Shown here: piece after piece, positions 1 through 5,323 of the stretch | Layout: each line of letters opens with the position of its first letter | Position numbering within the stretch: the first letter of the stretch is position 1 | From: VRUE01 sp035556755 | GTDB lineage: Bacteria; Actinomycetota; Thermoleophilia; Solirubrobacterales; 70-9 | Direction: 5' to 3' | NCBI GenBank assembly: GCA_035556755.1 | Contig: DATMEP010000147.1 | Location: 1-5,323, forward strand | Length of the DNA stretch: 5,323 nucleotides | The notes under the pieces: model-generated | The model's input: only the letters and a program-made list of their open reading frames with translations | Database searches by the model: none | Told to the model about the DNA's origin: nothing | Made by a program: the position numbers and the translations under genes

Positions 1-265
1 TCGCCACCGTGTTGAACTCCATCGGCGTGCCGCCGGCAGCGCGAACTCCCTCTTTGATGTGCTCGGCGAGGCCGCGCAGGTGGAAGTTGCAGGGCATCGC
101 CTCGATCCAGGTGTTGGCGATGCCGATCGTCGGCCGGCTCAAGGCGTCGTCATCGAACCCGATCCCCTTCATGTAGGCGCGCGCGGCGGCGCGCTCGGGA
201 CCGTCGAAGACGACGCTCGAGCGTGGACGGGGAAGGCCGGTCGAGGTGCTGCCGTTGCCGCTCAT
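1..265 (-). CDS. ilvD: Dihydroxy-acid dehydratase, N-terminal part (3' end off the left edge)
   Basis: Dihydroxy-acid dehydratase removes water from 2,3-dihydroxy-isovalerate and 2,3-dihydroxy-3-methylvalerate to give the 2-keto acid precursors of valine, leucine and isoleucine; it is a cytoplasmic iron-sulfur enzyme. Only the first 88 residues are in the window, against a usual length of about 550-620. They carry the family's N-terminal pattern: RSSVVFDGPERAAARAYM at 15-32, RPTIGIANTW at 44-53, and MPCNFHL at 57-63, in which Cys59 corresponds to the first Fe-S ligand. GGTPMEFNTVA at 78-88 follows and leads towards the next conserved block outside the window. The ATG at 265-263 gives a start of normal length, although the sequence before it (TTCCAGGC) is only a weak ribosome binding site. 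It begins 9 nt after the thiD stop on the same strand, so it is probably cotranscribed with thiD and may be translationally coupled to it. Confidence 0.93.
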   Translation of the reverse strand, partial: MSGNGSTSTGLPRPRSSVVFDGPERAAARAYMKGIGFDDDALSRPTIGIANTWIEAMPCNFHLRGLAEHIKEGVRAAGGTPMEFNTVA

Positions 266-274
266 GCCTGGAAT

Positions 275-1096
275 CTAAACGCCGCCGTCGTCCGGCCGCC
301 GGTTGGCGAGGTCGAAAACGTCTACAGGCCCAGCCCCCCGGCCGATACTCCGCAGACCCGCTGCGACCGCGGCGGAGGTGATCTCGCGCGCCTTGCGAGC
401 GGCCTCCAGCGGACTCTCGCCGCGGGCGAGGAACGCCGCCAGAGCCGAGGAATGGGTGCAGCCGGAGCCGTGGGAGGCCCCGTCGGGGTGGCGCTCGCCG
501 GGGATCTTCACCAGCTGCTCACCGTCGAAGAAGACGTCGACCAGCTCCTCGCTGTGGCCGCCGGTGACGACCACCGCATTCGGCCCCAGCCCCAGGACGC
601 CGCGCGCCAGCTCCTCTTGCGTTGCCCCCTCCCCCAACCCCGTCAGCGCGCGTGCCTCGGGGATGTTGGGGGTGGCGATCGCGCAGCGCGGCAACAGCAC
701 ATCGACAAGCGCCGCCCTCGTCTCATCGTCTATCAGCGCCGCCCCGCTCTCGGCCACCATTACGGGGTCGATCACCACGGGCGCAAGCGCGACCCCGGCG
801 TAGGTGAGCCCAACCGCGACCGCGTCGATAGTCGCCGCCGAGCCGAGCATGCCGATCTTGACCGCGTCGGCCCCCATGTCCTCGGCGATCGCAAGGATCT
901 GGGCGAAGACCATTTCCGGCGAAACGGCCTCGACCCGCTCGACCGCACGAGTGTTCTGGGCGGTGATCGCGGTGATCGCGGTCATCCCGTGCACGCCGCA
1001 GCGCGCAAACGCCTTCAGGTCGGCCTGGATGCCGGCCCCCCCGCCCGAGTCGGAACCGGCGATCGAGAGGACGGTTGGGACGCGCGGGGGGCTCAC
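275..1096 (-). CDS. thiD: Hydroxymethylpyrimidine/phosphomethylpyrimidine kinase
   Basis: ThiD phosphorylates 4-amino-5-hydroxymethyl-2-methylpyrimidine twice, giving HMP-PP, the pyrimidine half of thiamine; it belongs to the ribokinase fold. The product is 273 residues, close to the usual 265-275. Visible motifs are SIAGSDSGGGAGIQADLKAF at 11-30, TAITAQNT at 42-49, DAVKIGMLGS at 77-86, VIDPVMV at 108-114, ATPNIPEA at 141-148, VVVTGGH at 175-181 and the anion-hole/catalytic loop SHGSGCTHSSALAA at 208-221, with the catalytic-type Cys at 213. I chose the GTG at 1096-1094. The same frame stays open to 1393, but that extension is arginine- and serine-rich and antisense-like in composition, covers dprA and has no family similarity. 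The ribosome binding site is poor. The gene starts 10 nt after the dprA stop and ends 9 nt before ilvD, so it probably lies within one operon. A pyridoxal-kinase-like activity is possible in this family, but ThiD is the better call. Confidence 0.94.
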   Translation of the reverse strand: MSPPRVPTVLSIAGSDSGGGAGIQADLKAFARCGVHGMTAITAITAQNTRAVERVEAVSPEMVFAQILAIAEDMGADAVKIGMLGSAATIDAVAVGLTYAGVALAPVVIDPVMVAESGAALIDDETRAALVDVLLPRCAIATPNIPEARALTGLGEGATQEELARGVLGLGPNAVVVTGGHSEELVDVFFDGEQLVKIPGERHPDGASHGSGCTHSSALAAFLARGESPLEAARKAREITSAAVAAGLRSIGRGAGPVDVFDLANRRPDDGGV

Positions 1097-1106
1097 GGCT
1101 GGGAGC

Positions 1107-2231
1107 CTAGATGCCCGCGGGCTGCCGGAGGGTTGTTCGCGAGTAGACGCCGACCATCGAGCAGCTGGCGTAGCCGTTCGCCTCGAGCTCGGCGAGAGCC
1201 GCGGCGACCTCTCCCCCGGCGAGCCCCAGCTCGACCGCGATCGCGTCGCAGGTCTCGGCGCCGCCCTCCAATGCCTCCAGGGCGGCGAGCGCCAGCGGCC
1301 CGAGCGGTGGACCGGTTCGCTCGATCTGCCGTACTCCGGGGCCGAGCATCGCGTCGAGCACGTCCTGGGCGTCGCGAACGAGACAGGCGCCACCGGCCAG
1401 CAGGTTGTTCGGCCCGGCCGAGAGCCTGGAGCCGACCGGCCCCGGCACCGCGCCGAGGTCCCGCCCGAGGTCCGCGGCGAGGTCCGCCGTGATCAGCGAG
1501 CCGGAGCGTGCGGCCGCCTCGACGACGACCGTCATCCCGGCGAGTGCCGCCATGATCCGGTTCCGGGCCGGGAAGGACCAGCGCCAGGCACCCTCCCCAG
1601 GCGGCAGCTCGGAGAGGACCAGGCCGTTCTCGCAGACCTGCCGCCAGAGCGAGTGGTGCGCGGCCGGGTAGGAGACGTCGGCGCCGCAACCGAGGACCGC
1701 GACGGTTCGCCCGCCTTCGAGCGCGCCGCGGTGCGCGCAGGCGTCGATCCCGAACGCCAGCCCGCTGACGACGACCAGCCCGGCGGAGGCCAGCTCGCGG
1801 CCCAGTCCACGAGCAACCTCACGGCCGTAGGTGCTCGCCCGCCGGGCGCCGACCACCGTCACCGCCCCCGTCGGCTCCAGGCTTGCCAGCAGCGCGGAGT
1901 CCCCTCGGCCGATCAGGGCCCAGGGAGCGTCATCGGCATCGCGGAGACCGTCCGGGAAGAGGGCGTCGTGCCGGCAGCAGGCCCAGCACTCCGCCGCGAG
2001 TAGGTCCTGCGCGAGGCGGCGCTCGGGAACCGCCTCCAGCCGGGCGAGAATCTGGCCCGCCACCTTTGGCGCGACGACCTCGGCGAGATCCTCATTCGAG
2101 AGCCTCAGCAGTTCCGGCGATCGCGACCCGGGCGCACCGGTCGCCACCTTCTCGATGTAGGGGGCGAGGTGGGCGAGCAGCCGCGAGCGGCGCAGGCAGT
2201 CCGGGCAGGCTCGCGGCTCGCCGCTACTCAC
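1107..2231 (-). CDS. dprA: DNA-processing protein DprA
   Basis: DprA (Smf) binds single-stranded DNA entering during natural transformation, protects it and loads RecA; it is cytoplasmic. The 374-residue product has three parts. The N-terminal helical region (about 1-90) contains C9-PDC12 and C82-WACC86-RHD. The Rossmann-like core (about 100-295) has TVVGARRASTYGREVARGL at 125-143, VVSGLAFGIDACAHRGAL at 154-171, VAVLGCGADVSYP at 177-189, SFPARNRIMAALA at 219-231, VVVEAAARSGSLITA at 235-249 and VGSRLSAGPNNLLAGGA at 266-282. A C-terminal winged helix (about 310-368) includes the typical ELEANGY near 348-354. The start is GTG at 2231-2229, preceded by a strong GAGGAGGA Shine-Dalgarno, and it overlaps the comM stop by 8 nt. 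Coupled translation with comM is therefore likely. The Cys clusters recall a small metal site, but that is inference. The gene is intact, with no frameshift. Confidence 0.95.
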   Translation of the reverse strand: MSSGEPRACPDCLRRSRLLAHLAPYIEKVATGAPGSRSPELLRLSNEDLAEVVAPKVAGQILARLEAVPERRLAQDLLAAECWACCRHDALFPDGLRDADDAPWALIGRGDSALLASLEPTGAVTVVGARRASTYGREVARGLGRELASAGLVVVSGLAFGIDACAHRGALEGGRTVAVLGCGADVSYPAAHHSLWRQVCENGLVLSELPPGEGAWRWSFPARNRIMAALAGMTVVVEAAARSGSLITADLAADLGRDLGAVPGPVGSRLSAGPNNLLAGGACLVRDAQDVLDAMLGPGVRQIERTGPPLGPLALAALEALEGGAETCDAIAVELGLAGGEVAAALAELEANGYASCSMVGVYSRTTLRQPAGI

Positions 2232-3720
2232 GGTCTCTCCTCCTCAGCTGCAGCGCCTGCGCCATCTGGTCGCGCTCGATCGCCTCGGTCCCGGCCAGAT
2301 CGGCGACGGTGCGGGCGAGGCGCAACACCCGGTCGTGGGCGCGCCCGCTGAGACGGCGGCGCGAGTAGGACTCGGCGAGGAGCGCCGCGGCGGCATGGTC
2401 TAGCGGGCACTCACGCACCTCGCCTGGTGTCATCTCGGCATTGCTGCGACCGGGCCCGAGGCGGCGCTCCTGCAACTCGCGCGCCGCTGCGACCCGTTCG
2501 CGAACCGCCGCCGAGGACTCCCCGGGAGGGCCGGCGATCTCCTCGGCGCTGGGCTGGCGGATCGCCGCGAGGACGTCGATGCGATCGGCCAGCGCTCCGC
2601 TCAGCCGTCCCTGGTAGCGCCGCACGTCGAGCGGCGCGCAGCTGCACTCGGGATCGGCCTCGCCGCGGCCGCACGGGCAGGGATTCGCCGCCGCGACCAG
2701 CATGAAGCGACAGGGCAGCCTGCGGCTGGCACCGGCGCGCGAGATCGACACCCACCCCGTCTCAAGCGGAGCCCGCAGCGCCTCCAGCGCGTCGCGGCGG
2801 AACTCGCAGAGCTCGTCGAGGAAGAGGACGCCACGATGGGCCAGCGTCGCCTCACCGGGGCGAGGCGGGTTCCCGCCGCCGACCAGGCCCGCCGCGCTGA
2901 TGGTGTGATGGGGGACGCGGAAGGGACGTCCCCCGCCGAGACCGGCCTCGAGCCGGCCGCAGGCGCTGGCGATCCGCGCCACTTCCAGCGCCTCGCCGGG
3001 AGCCAGCGGGGGCAGGATCGAGGGCAGTCTGCTCGCCGCCAGCGACTTGCCCGCACCGGGCGGTCCGACCATCAACACGCTGTGGCCGCCGGCGGTGGCG
3101 ACCTCGAGCGCGTGGCGGAGGTGCGGCTGCCCGCGCAGGTCGGCGAGGTCCGGCGCGTCTCCCTCCTGCGCCGGCGACAGCGACATCGGCTGCGGTCGCT
3201 CCGGCGCCCACTCCCCGGCCGCCAGGGCGGTGACCTGGGCGAGGCCCTCCAGGGGGATCACGTCGATCCCGCCCGCCAGCGCAGCCTCGGGCCCGTTCGC
3301 GGCCGGGACGACGATCGCCTCCACGCCCCGCTCGCGCGCCGCCTCGGCGATCGCCAGGACGCCGGGCACGGAACGTACCGATCCGTCCAGCGCCAGCTCC
3401 CCGACCATCGCCAACCGTGGCAGGGCCTCCCAGCTCAGCTGCCCCGAGGCAGTCAGCAGCGCGACCGCGATCGGCAGGTCTAAGCCGGGCCCCGCCTTGC
3501 GCAGGCTGGCCGGCGCCAGGTTGGCGACGATCCGCCGCAGCGGGAACTCGAAATCGCAGTTGGCGATCGCCGCCCGCACACGCTCCCGCGCCTCCCTGAC
3601 CGCCGCATCCGGCAGGCCGACGACGGAGAAGGCCGGCAGGCCGCGATGCACGTCGACCTCGACCCGGACGGGCCGGGCCGCGATGCCGTCGAGGGTGAAG
3701 GTCCGCGCCGTGGCGAGCAT
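2224..3720 (-). CDS. comM: YifB/ComM-family magnesium-chelatase-like AAA+ ATPase
   Basis: ComM is a hexameric AAA+ helicase that promotes branch migration during integration of transforming DNA; homologues (YifB) are also common in bacteria not known to be competent. The 498-residue product matches the usual length of about 500-510. The N-terminal ChlI/Lon-C-like domain (about 1-165) starts MLATARTFTLDGIAARPVRV and includes GLPAFSVVGLPDAAVREARE at 27-46. The AAA+ domain has Walker A GPPGAGKS at 219-226, PHHTIS at 270-275, Walker B VLFLDE at 298-303, and a Cys cluster ANPCPCG...CSC with cysteines at 348, 350, 359 and 361. A C-terminal helical domain ends near residue 490 with LSGRAHDRVLRLARTVADL at 457-475. 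I chose the ATG at 3720-3718 because it matches the family N-terminus; an in-frame TTG 42 nt upstream would add an unconserved tail. The 3' end overlaps dprA. It is the first gene of the unit comM-dprA-thiD-ilvD and is divergent from yraN. Confidence 0.94.
   Translation of the reverse strand: MLATARTFTLDGIAARPVRVEVDVHRGLPAFSVVGLPDAAVREARERVRAAIANCDFEFPLRRIVANLAPASLRKAGPGLDLPIAVALLTASGQLSWEALPRLAMVGELALDGSVRSVPGVLAIAEAARERGVEAIVVPAANGPEAALAGGIDVIPLEGLAQVTALAAGEWAPERPQPMSLSPAQEGDAPDLADLRGQPHLRHALEVATAGGHSVLMVGPPGAGKSLAASRLPSILPPLAPGEALEVARIASACGRLEAGLGGGRPFRVPHHTISAAGLVGGGNPPRPGEATLAHRGVLFLDELCEFRRDALEALRAPLETGWVSISRAGASRRLPCRFMLVAAANPCPCGRGEADPECSCAPLDVRRYQGRLSGALADRIDVLAAIRQPSAEEIAGPPGESSAAVRERVAAARELQERRLGPGRSNAEMTPGEVRECPLDHAAAALLAESYSRRRLSGRAHDRVLRLARTVADLAGTEAIERDQMAQALQLRRRDRE
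2236..2245 (-). promoter_or_regulatory. Strong Shine-Dalgarno for dprA, inside the comM 3' end
   Basis: On the minus strand this reads GAGGAGGAGA, with the GGAGG core ending 7 nt before the GTG at 2231. It is the best ribosome binding site in the window and fixes the dprA start. It lies inside the last codons of comM, consistent with the 8-nt overlap GTGAGTAG and with reinitiation or coupled translation. Confidence 0.8.
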
Positions 3721-3831
3721 TCCCCCACGCTCGCCGGCCCCGGCGCGCGTGTGGTGCGCCAAATGGAAATTGTCCGCGCCATCTCTGTGACCGAAGGCAA
3801 ACGTGCAGCGAGTGCCCTAGCTTCGCCGTCG
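3721..3831. promoter_or_regulatory. Divergent intergenic region between comM and yraN
   Basis: This 111-bp spacer is the longest non-coding stretch in the window and must hold the promoters of both the minus-strand comM unit and the plus-strand yraN, if yraN is not read from elsewhere. It contains the only AT-richer patch here, around 3761-3772. A possible minus-strand -10-like GACAAT lies near 3769-3774, but I find no -35 element at good spacing, so I name no promoter. No operator or riboswitch is recognisable. The assignment rests on gene arrangement. Confidence 0.45.
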
Positions 3832-4209
3832 ATGACCGCGACCCGCCAGCGCATCGGCAGGGCGGCCGAGGAGCTCGTCGCGACCCGACTCGCCGCCGCC
3901 GGCTGGCGGATCGTCGAGCGCAACGCCCGCACCCGCCACGGCGAGCTCGACGTCGTCGCCCTCGACGGCCGGACGCTGGTCTTCGTCGAGGTCAAGGCGG
4001 GCCGCGCCGGCTCGGCCTTCGGCCCGGAGCGCCCGATCCTCTCGGTCGACTTCCGCAAGCAGCGCCGCGTCCGACGCCTCGCCACCGCCTGGATGGCGGA
4101 TCGCCGCGACCTCCCCCGCTACACCGACATCCGCTTCGACGCCGTCGGCGTCACCTACGACCGTGCCGGCCAGGTAGCCGACTACGAGCACATCGAGGGG
4201 GCGTTCTAA
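3832..4209 (+). CDS. yraN: YraN/UPF0102 family nuclease-fold protein
   Basis: YraN proteins are small proteins with a restriction-endonuclease-like (Holliday-junction-resolvase-type) fold. Their exact cellular role is not settled, and a link to recombination is inferred from their neighbours. The product is 125 residues, typical for the family. It shows IGRAAEELVATRLAAAGW at 8-25, VERNART at 28-34, and the putative nuclease core GELDVVALDGRTLVFVEVKAG at 37-57, with acidic/basic residues E38, D40, E53 and K55. DFRKQRRVRRLATAW follows at 73-87, and the strand-like IRFDAVGV lies at 100-107. The ATG at 3832 gives the family-typical short N-terminus. The frame is open upstream to 3646, but that part is antisense to comM and unconserved. 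No clear ribosome binding site precedes it. It is the only plus-strand gene here and ends 4 nt into rnhB, tail to tail, whereas these genes usually run in one direction. Confidence 0.93.
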   Translation: MTATRQRIGRAAEELVATRLAAAGWRIVERNARTRHGELDVVALDGRTLVFVEVKAGRAGSAFGPERPILSVDFRKQRRVRRLATAWMADRRDLPRYTDIRFDAVGVTYDRAGQVADYEHIEGAF

Positions 4210-4916
4210 CCGGTCAGCTCGAGCTGACTGTAGGCGACCGAGTCGAAAGACCTGCGGTGCAGGGGCGAAATCCCGATCTGCTCGATCGCTGCTCGGTGCT
4301 CGGGGGTCGAGTAGCCGACGTGCTCGTCGAAGCCCCAGCCCTCGTGCACCCGCGCCGCCTTGTGCATATAGCGGTCGCGGCTGACCTTGGCGACGACCGA
4401 GGCGGCGGCGATCGCGGCGCTGGTCCCGTCGCCTCCGACCACCGCCCGGTGCGGGACGGTGCACTCGCGCAGCGAGAAGCCGTCGACCAGGCAGGTCGCC
4501 TCCTCGCTCGGCGCCAGCCGTTCGAGAGCGTTGCTCAGCGCTTCGATGTTGGTCACGTGCAGGCCCCGGCTGTCGATTCCTCGCACGCAGCGCACCGTGA
4601 CGCTGACCCGCGTCGCCGCCCGCAGCACCGCCGGATACAGCTCCTCGCGCCGCTCCGGTTTCATCTGCTTCGAGTCGTACAGGCCGGCGAGGGCGCGCCG
4701 ATCGGCACGCGAGAGCGCCTCGTAGTCGATCAGAACCGCGGCGGCGACGAGCGGCCCGGCCAGGCAACCCCGCCCGGCCTCGTCCGCGCCGGCGACCAGG
4801 CGAGTGCCGAGTCCGCGGTCGAAAGCGAAGAGTCGGCGCGATCGCGCGAGCCGCCGACGGTGCGCCTTGCCCGGTTTAGAAGATGCCGACCCGGTCGGGC
4901 GGCCAGTAGGTGGCAA
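4206..4916 (-). CDS. rnhB: Ribonuclease HII
   Basis: RNase HII cuts the RNA strand of RNA-DNA hybrids and 5' of single ribonucleotides embedded in DNA, starting ribonucleotide excision repair. All signature motifs are present: VAGADEAGRGCLAGPLVAA (41-59 of 236, catalytic D45 and E46), YDSKQMKPERREEL (80-93), LVDGF with D145, ASVVAKVSRDRYM with D181, and HVGYSTPEHR followed by GISPLHRRSF at the C-terminus. The start is uncertain. After the lepB stop (4876-4878) there is no in-frame ATG, GTG or TTG before the catalytic motif, so translation must begin inside lepB. I chose TTG at 4916-4914 (41-nt overlap, GGAAAGG just upstream). GTG at 4973 or 4982 would give 255 or 258 residues and overlaps of about 100 nt. 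The 3' end overlaps the yraN stop by 4 nt. Function is certain; only the N-terminus is in doubt. Confidence 0.92.
   Translation of the reverse strand: MPPTGRPTGSASSKPGKAHRRRLARSRRLFAFDRGLGTRLVAGADEAGRGCLAGPLVAAAVLIDYEALSRADRRALAGLYDSKQMKPERREELYPAVLRAATRVSVTVRCVRGIDSRGLHVTNIEALSNALERLAPSEEATCLVDGFSLRECTVPHRAVVGGDGTSAAIAAASVVAKVSRDRYMHKAARVHEGWGFDEHVGYSTPEHRAAIEQIGISPLHRRSFDSVAYSQLELTG
4213..4228. repeat. 16-bp perfect palindrome at the yraN/rnhB convergent junction
   Basis: The 16 bases GTCAGCTCGAGCTGAC equal their own reverse complement. They start 4 nt after the yraN stop and lie within the final codons of rnhB (encoding S-Q-L-E-L-T), past the family's conserved C-terminal motif. In RNA this can fold as a six-pair stem with a UCGA tetraloop, extended by a G-U and a C-G pair at 4211-4212/4229-4230. 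No U-tract follows on either strand, so a classical Rho-independent terminator is not supported. A role as a transcript-end hairpin for one or both genes is a guess based on position. Confidence 0.5.
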
Positions 4917-5323
4917 AGGCCTTTCCGATGATCCAGTCGCTGGGGACTGGGCCCCAGAATCGGCTGTCGTCACTGGATCCACGATTGTCGCCCATCATGA
5001 AGTAGTGATCGGGCGGGATCGTGATGGGTTCCCGCAGATTGCAGCCTCGACCGCCCCCGCAGGGCTTGATGAAGTCGTCCTCGATCGGCTCGCCGTTGAC
5101 GATGGCGTGCCCGTCCTCGATGCTGAGCGTGTCGCCGGGGGTCGCGACGACCCGCTTGATGAAGTTCGTCTCGTCGGGCTCGTCGACCGGCTCGGGGCAG
5201 GCTTCGTCGTTCGGCAGCGGCTCGACACCGCAGCGCTCGTTGACGTCGGCGTCCTTCGGCGGGTGGAACACCACGATGTCGCCGATCTCCGGATCGCTGA
5301 AGTGGTAGGAGACGCGCTGGACG
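4876..5323 (-). CDS. lepB: Signal peptidase I, C-terminal part (5' end off the right edge)
   Basis: Signal peptidase I is a membrane-anchored serine-lysine protease that removes signal peptides from exported proteins outside the cytoplasmic membrane. The window holds the last 148 residues; the transmembrane anchor and the catalytic-serine motif lie off the edge. Visible family boxes are RVSYHFSDPEIGDIVVFHPP (visible residues 3-22), NFIKRVVATPGD (53-64) with the catalytic-type Lys56, IVNGEPI (74-80), and MGDNRGSSDDSRFWGPVP (110-127). The reading frame is open to the window edge, and the GTG at 5274 is an internal valine codon, not the start. Between FHPP and the Lys box is an acidic, proline-rich loop with Cys31 and Cys42; a second pair, Cys88 and Cys94, sits in a glycine-rich loop. 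All are expected on the outer side, where disulfides are possible. rnhB starts within the 3' end, so the two are probably one transcript. Confidence 0.93.
   Translation of the reverse strand, partial: VQRVSYHFSDPEIGDIVVFHPPKDADVNERCGVEPLPNDEACPEPVDEPDETNFIKRVVATPGDTLSIEDGHAIVNGEPIEDDFIKPCGGGRGCNLREPITIPPDHYFMMGDNRGSSDDSRFWGPVPSDWIIGKAFATYWPPDRVGIF
4920..4926 (-). promoter_or_regulatory. Possible ribosome binding site for rnhB inside lepB
   Basis: On the minus strand this reads GGAAAGG and ends 3 nt before the TTG at 4916-4914. Spacing is short, but it is better than the sequences before the alternative GTG codons at 4973 and 4982. It is the main reason for choosing the TTG start. Confidence 0.35.

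Noticed and set aside
962..979. Two tandem copies of GGTGATCGC within thiD
   Set aside because: They encode the repeated T-A-I of the conserved TAITAITAQNT segment of ThiD, so they are explained by protein sequence.
1097..1393. Upstream extension of thiD to 1393
   Set aside because: The extra 99 residues overlap dprA out of frame, are low-complexity Arg/Ser-rich, and precede the normal ThiD N-terminus, which fits the GTG at 1096.
59..1492. Long plus-strand open frame (477 codons) across ilvD, thiD and dprA
   Set aside because: It lies opposite three well-recognised genes, is rich in Arg, Gly and Pro, matches no family pattern and has typical antisense composition of GC-rich coding DNA.
804..2003. 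Plus-strand open frame of 399 codons opposite thiD and dprA
   Set aside because: It is antisense to conserved coding sequence; long mirror frames are expected at this GC content and no motif is visible.
3733..3760. Short GC-rich inverted repeats in the comM/yraN gap (GCCGG/CCGGC and GGCGC/GCGCC)
   Set aside because: Five-base arms, one with a 2-nt loop, are expected by chance in such GC-rich DNA and have no terminator or operator features.
3721..3762. Alternative TTG start of comM 42 nt upstream
   Set aside because: It adds 14 unconserved residues before the typical MLATARTF-like beginning and has no ribosome binding site.
2836..3790. Overlapping plus-strand open frames opposite comM (2836-3483 and 3047-3790)
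   Set aside because: They mirror comM codons and have no family features; comM is intact on the other strand.
3646..3831. Upstream extension of yraN, including an ATG at 3763
   Set aside because: YraN proteins normally begin just before the IGRxAEE segment; the extension is partly antisense to comM and unconserved.
1..5323. Defence island, mobile element, phage or CRISPR content
   Set aside because: Apart from the 111-bp comM/yraN gap and two gaps of 9-10 nt, the whole window is covered by seven recognised core genes; no transposase, integrase, repeat array or terminal inverted repeat was seen.

Overview
This is a high-GC window in which codons almost always end in G or C. It is densely packed with housekeeping genes, six of them on the minus strand and one on the plus strand. 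The protein sequences (actinobacterial-style DprA, ThiD and signal peptidase I) and the gene order suggest an actinobacterial chromosome. My best guess is the Thermoleophilia/Solirubrobacterales lineage, but this is inference from style and not a database result. There is no rRNA, tRNA, CRISPR array, insertion sequence or phage gene. I see no new multigene system; the window is mostly ordinary core genome with a few local oddities.

Layout, in the direction of minus-strand transcription (right to left): lepB (signal peptidase I, 5' part off the right edge) runs into rnhB (RNase HII), which has no usual start codon after the lepB stop and therefore probably begins inside lepB. Next comes yraN (UPF0102 nuclease-fold protein), which is on the plus strand and converges on rnhB with a 4-nt overlap at the two stops. 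A 111-bp spacer (3721-3831) then separates yraN from the divergent comM (YifB-family AAA+ ATPase). comM is followed by dprA (8-nt overlap, strong Shine-Dalgarno), thiD (10-nt gap) and ilvD (9-nt gap, running off the left edge).

Functionally, lepB-rnhB-yraN-comM-dprA is a neighbourhood widely seen in bacteria, linking protein export, RNA-DNA hybrid repair and processing of incoming single-stranded DNA. ComM (branch migration) and DprA (RecA loading onto transforming ssDNA) act in natural transformation and recombination. thiD (thiamine pyrimidine phosphorylation) and ilvD (branched-chain amino acid synthesis) appear to be cotranscribed metabolic genes at the end of the comM unit. The points most worth a second look are the reversed orientation of yraN, a 16-bp perfect palindrome at the yraN/rnhB convergent junction, the rnhB start buried in lepB, and two cysteine clusters in the N-terminal part of DprA.
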